Shown: positions 62,849 through 64,000 of the stretch, piece by piece
How positions within the stretch are numbered: position 1 is the stretch's first letter
How the letters are laid out: every line of letters begins with the position of its first letter
NCBI GenBank assembly: GCA_902774335.1
Contig: CACYHW010000011.1
Coordinates: forward strand, 1-64,000
DNA length: 64,000 nt
Reading direction: 5' to 3'
From: an uncultured Bacteroidales bacterium
GTDB taxonomy: Bacteria; Bacteroidota; Bacteroidia; Bacteroidales; Bacteroidaceae
Notes under the pieces: model-generated
The model's database searches: none
What the model was told of the DNA's origin: nothing
What the model saw: the letters and a program-made list of their open reading frames with translations, nothing else
Program-made: the position numbers and the translations under genes

Positions 62849-63999
62849 ATGGTACAAGAACGAATATATAATTACTTTGAGCGGAACCCGCAGCTACACG
62901 TGCTGTTCATATTCGATAAGATGAATATGATAGCTACGGAGCTTGAAGAGGCTACTTGGGGTGAAGAGTATGTCTATAAGGTCTTTGACGGCGCATGGTT
63001 TAATGTTAAGTATGCCATTGAGCATGACTGGAAGGATAAGCGCATTATACTGCTCTTTACAGATGGGACATATCCCCATACTGAAGCTCAAATGCTGAAG
63101 TTCCCACTCCTGGATATGCTTAAGGCAAATATGGAGTATAAGGAGGACGATTACGCCAGCTTTATGCAGCAGTATAACCTTCCGGAAAAGTTCAGGTTGT
63201 TTATAAAGAACAACGTGAGTGAACTGTTGACGACCAAAATCAGCACTATGCTGGTCGGTATGTTTACTCCGGAGACATTCAGTGAGGATGTAGCCTGCAG
63301 AGCATTTATATCATCATATATGGGCGAAAAGAAGCTGTTGGACTGGGAACCCATCATTGTGAAGATGATTATTCTGGGATTACCTACCGAAGAGAAGAAG
63401 AGGAACGATTTCTTCTATAGGCTATCCAAGAATAATGATGCAAAAAAGGCTGTAGATACAAAGTTGACACATATATTCGGTATATCATACAATCCGAATT
63501 CAGATTTGAAGGTTAAGGAGATTGCGGAAAGCCTGAAGTATAACAGCATTACGATGCTACTGGCTCTATCCCAGACTGATGATTATAAGCAGTATAAGAT
63601 ATCCAATAGCGTAATGCTTAATGAGCAAACCAAAGTATATTCTTACGGTGTAAACAGCAGGCAACTGGCCGAGAAGTTCACTGAAGCATTGAAGTATCTG
63701 GGTAAGGACATTAAGGAGGAGGAAATAATAAGCGTATATGGCACTGATGCTACTTATCATTACATGACTGAGGCATTGTGCTGGCCGATACTGAAAGAGC
63801 TGCTTGAAAAGAAGCTGCTGGCTGATCCGGCTGCAGTAAACACCAAGATGCGTGAATTATCACTGAAATTCCCGTTTGGAGCAGACATTCAGGACGTGAT
63901 ATACTACATTGAGCAGGTGGCTCTGTACTATGACAAAGTACGCTCTGTTGGTACCTTGAAGCTTAATAAGCCAGAAGCATACGTCCAGCTCTATTTGGA
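62849..63999 (+). CDS. pglZ: BREX alkaline-phosphatase-like protein PglZ, N-terminal part (runs off the window)
   Basis: 383 complete codons are visible, open to the right edge. The beginning VQERIYNYFERNPQLHVLFIFDKMNMI fits the N-terminal region of BREX type 1 PglZ; the phosphatase domain with its metal ligands would lie outside the window. It starts 6 nt after pglX. Identity rests on this opening and on position; brxL would be expected next. Confidence 0.85.
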   Translation, partial: MVQERIYNYFERNPQLHVLFIFDKMNMIATELEEATWGEEYVYKVFDGAWFNVKYAIEHDWKDKRIILLFTDGTYPHTEAQMLKFPLLDMLKANMEYKEDDYASFMQQYNLPEKFRLFIKNNVSELLTTKISTMLVGMFTPETFSEDVACRAFISSYMGEKKLLDWEPIIVKMIILGLPTEEKKRNDFFYRLSKNNDAKKAVDTKLTHIFGISYNPNSDLKVKEIAESLKYNSITMLLALSQTDDYKQYKISNSVMLNEQTKVYSYGVNSRQLAEKFTEALKYLGKDIKEEEIISVYGTDATYHYMTEALCWPILKELLEKKLLADPAAVNTKMRELSLKFPFGADIQDVIYYIEQVALYYDKVRSVGTLKLNKPEAYVQLYL

Positions 64000-64000
64000 T

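Larger units (their letters stand above)
46617..63999. mobile_element. Integrative element carrying BREX (left end in window, right end outside)
   Basis: Begins with a tyrosine recombinase, followed by an unknown gene, a DUF3853 HTH gene, VirE/primase-type genes, cargo and a BREX operon. Base composition falls relative to the chromosome. No relaxase, coupling protein or transfer gene is seen within the window, so an integrative mobilizable or decayed element is more likely than a full conjugative one, unless transfer genes lie to the right. The exact left end is not determined; it should lie between about 46450 and 46617. Confidence 0.7.

Overview
The window reads as a chromosome segment of a Bacteroidales bacterium (Bacteroidaceae/Prevotellaceae-like). 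The evidence is Bacteroidota -7 boxes (TAnnTTTG) ahead of many genes and few Shine-Dalgarno sequences. It also holds family-restricted genes: a hybrid two-component system, a complete Bat (aerotolerance) operon, DUF4250 and DUF4295 proteins, and a patatin-barrel protein. Hand counts of single 60-nt lines give about 62% GC in the chromosomal clpC-like gene, about 40% in the brxC gene near the right end, and 27-32% inside pglX.

Left part (1-13 kb): an oxidoreductase, a secreted esterase, a Sir2 deacylase, then an esterase (CE1-like) plus GH3 beta-glycosidase operon divergent from a 1333-residue hybrid two-component sensor/regulator. A 16-bp direct repeat with 21-bp period lies between them and is a good candidate operator. 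Two small conserved proteins and a PurF-like protein without its catalytic cysteine follow, interspersed with AATTGAG repeats and a 97-nt dispersed repeat.

Middle part (13-46.5 kb): tRNA-Ser(CGA), ACT protein and paaK, tsaD, a ribosomal cluster (rpmB, rpmG, DUF4295), ftsY, rimO, two HU-family proteins (one an unusual HU-membrane-LysM fusion), the Bat operon (moxR, DUF58, batA-E and an extra membrane protein), a PAP2 phosphatase, gyrA with a TPR lipoprotein-like gene, a ClpC-type chaperone, htpG, a patatin-type phospholipase with barrel, an AraC-type membrane regulator, an acyl-CoA ligase and a VanX-like dipeptidase.

Right part (46.5-64 kb): an integrated mobile element. It starts with a tyrosine recombinase and continues with an unknown gene, an iteron-like array, a DUF3853 HTH protein and VirE/primase-type replication genes. 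Next come a 0.65-kb non-coding interval with promoter- and terminator-like ends and two cargo proteins. Last is a type 1 BREX phage-defence operon (brxA, brxB, brxC, pglX, start of pglZ) that runs off the right edge. The brxA leader contains a terminator-like hairpin ending 5 nt before the start codon. The central part of pglX is much more AT-rich than its ends and neighbours, suggesting replacement of its methylase/specificity core. No relaxase, rRNA or CRISPR array is visible.
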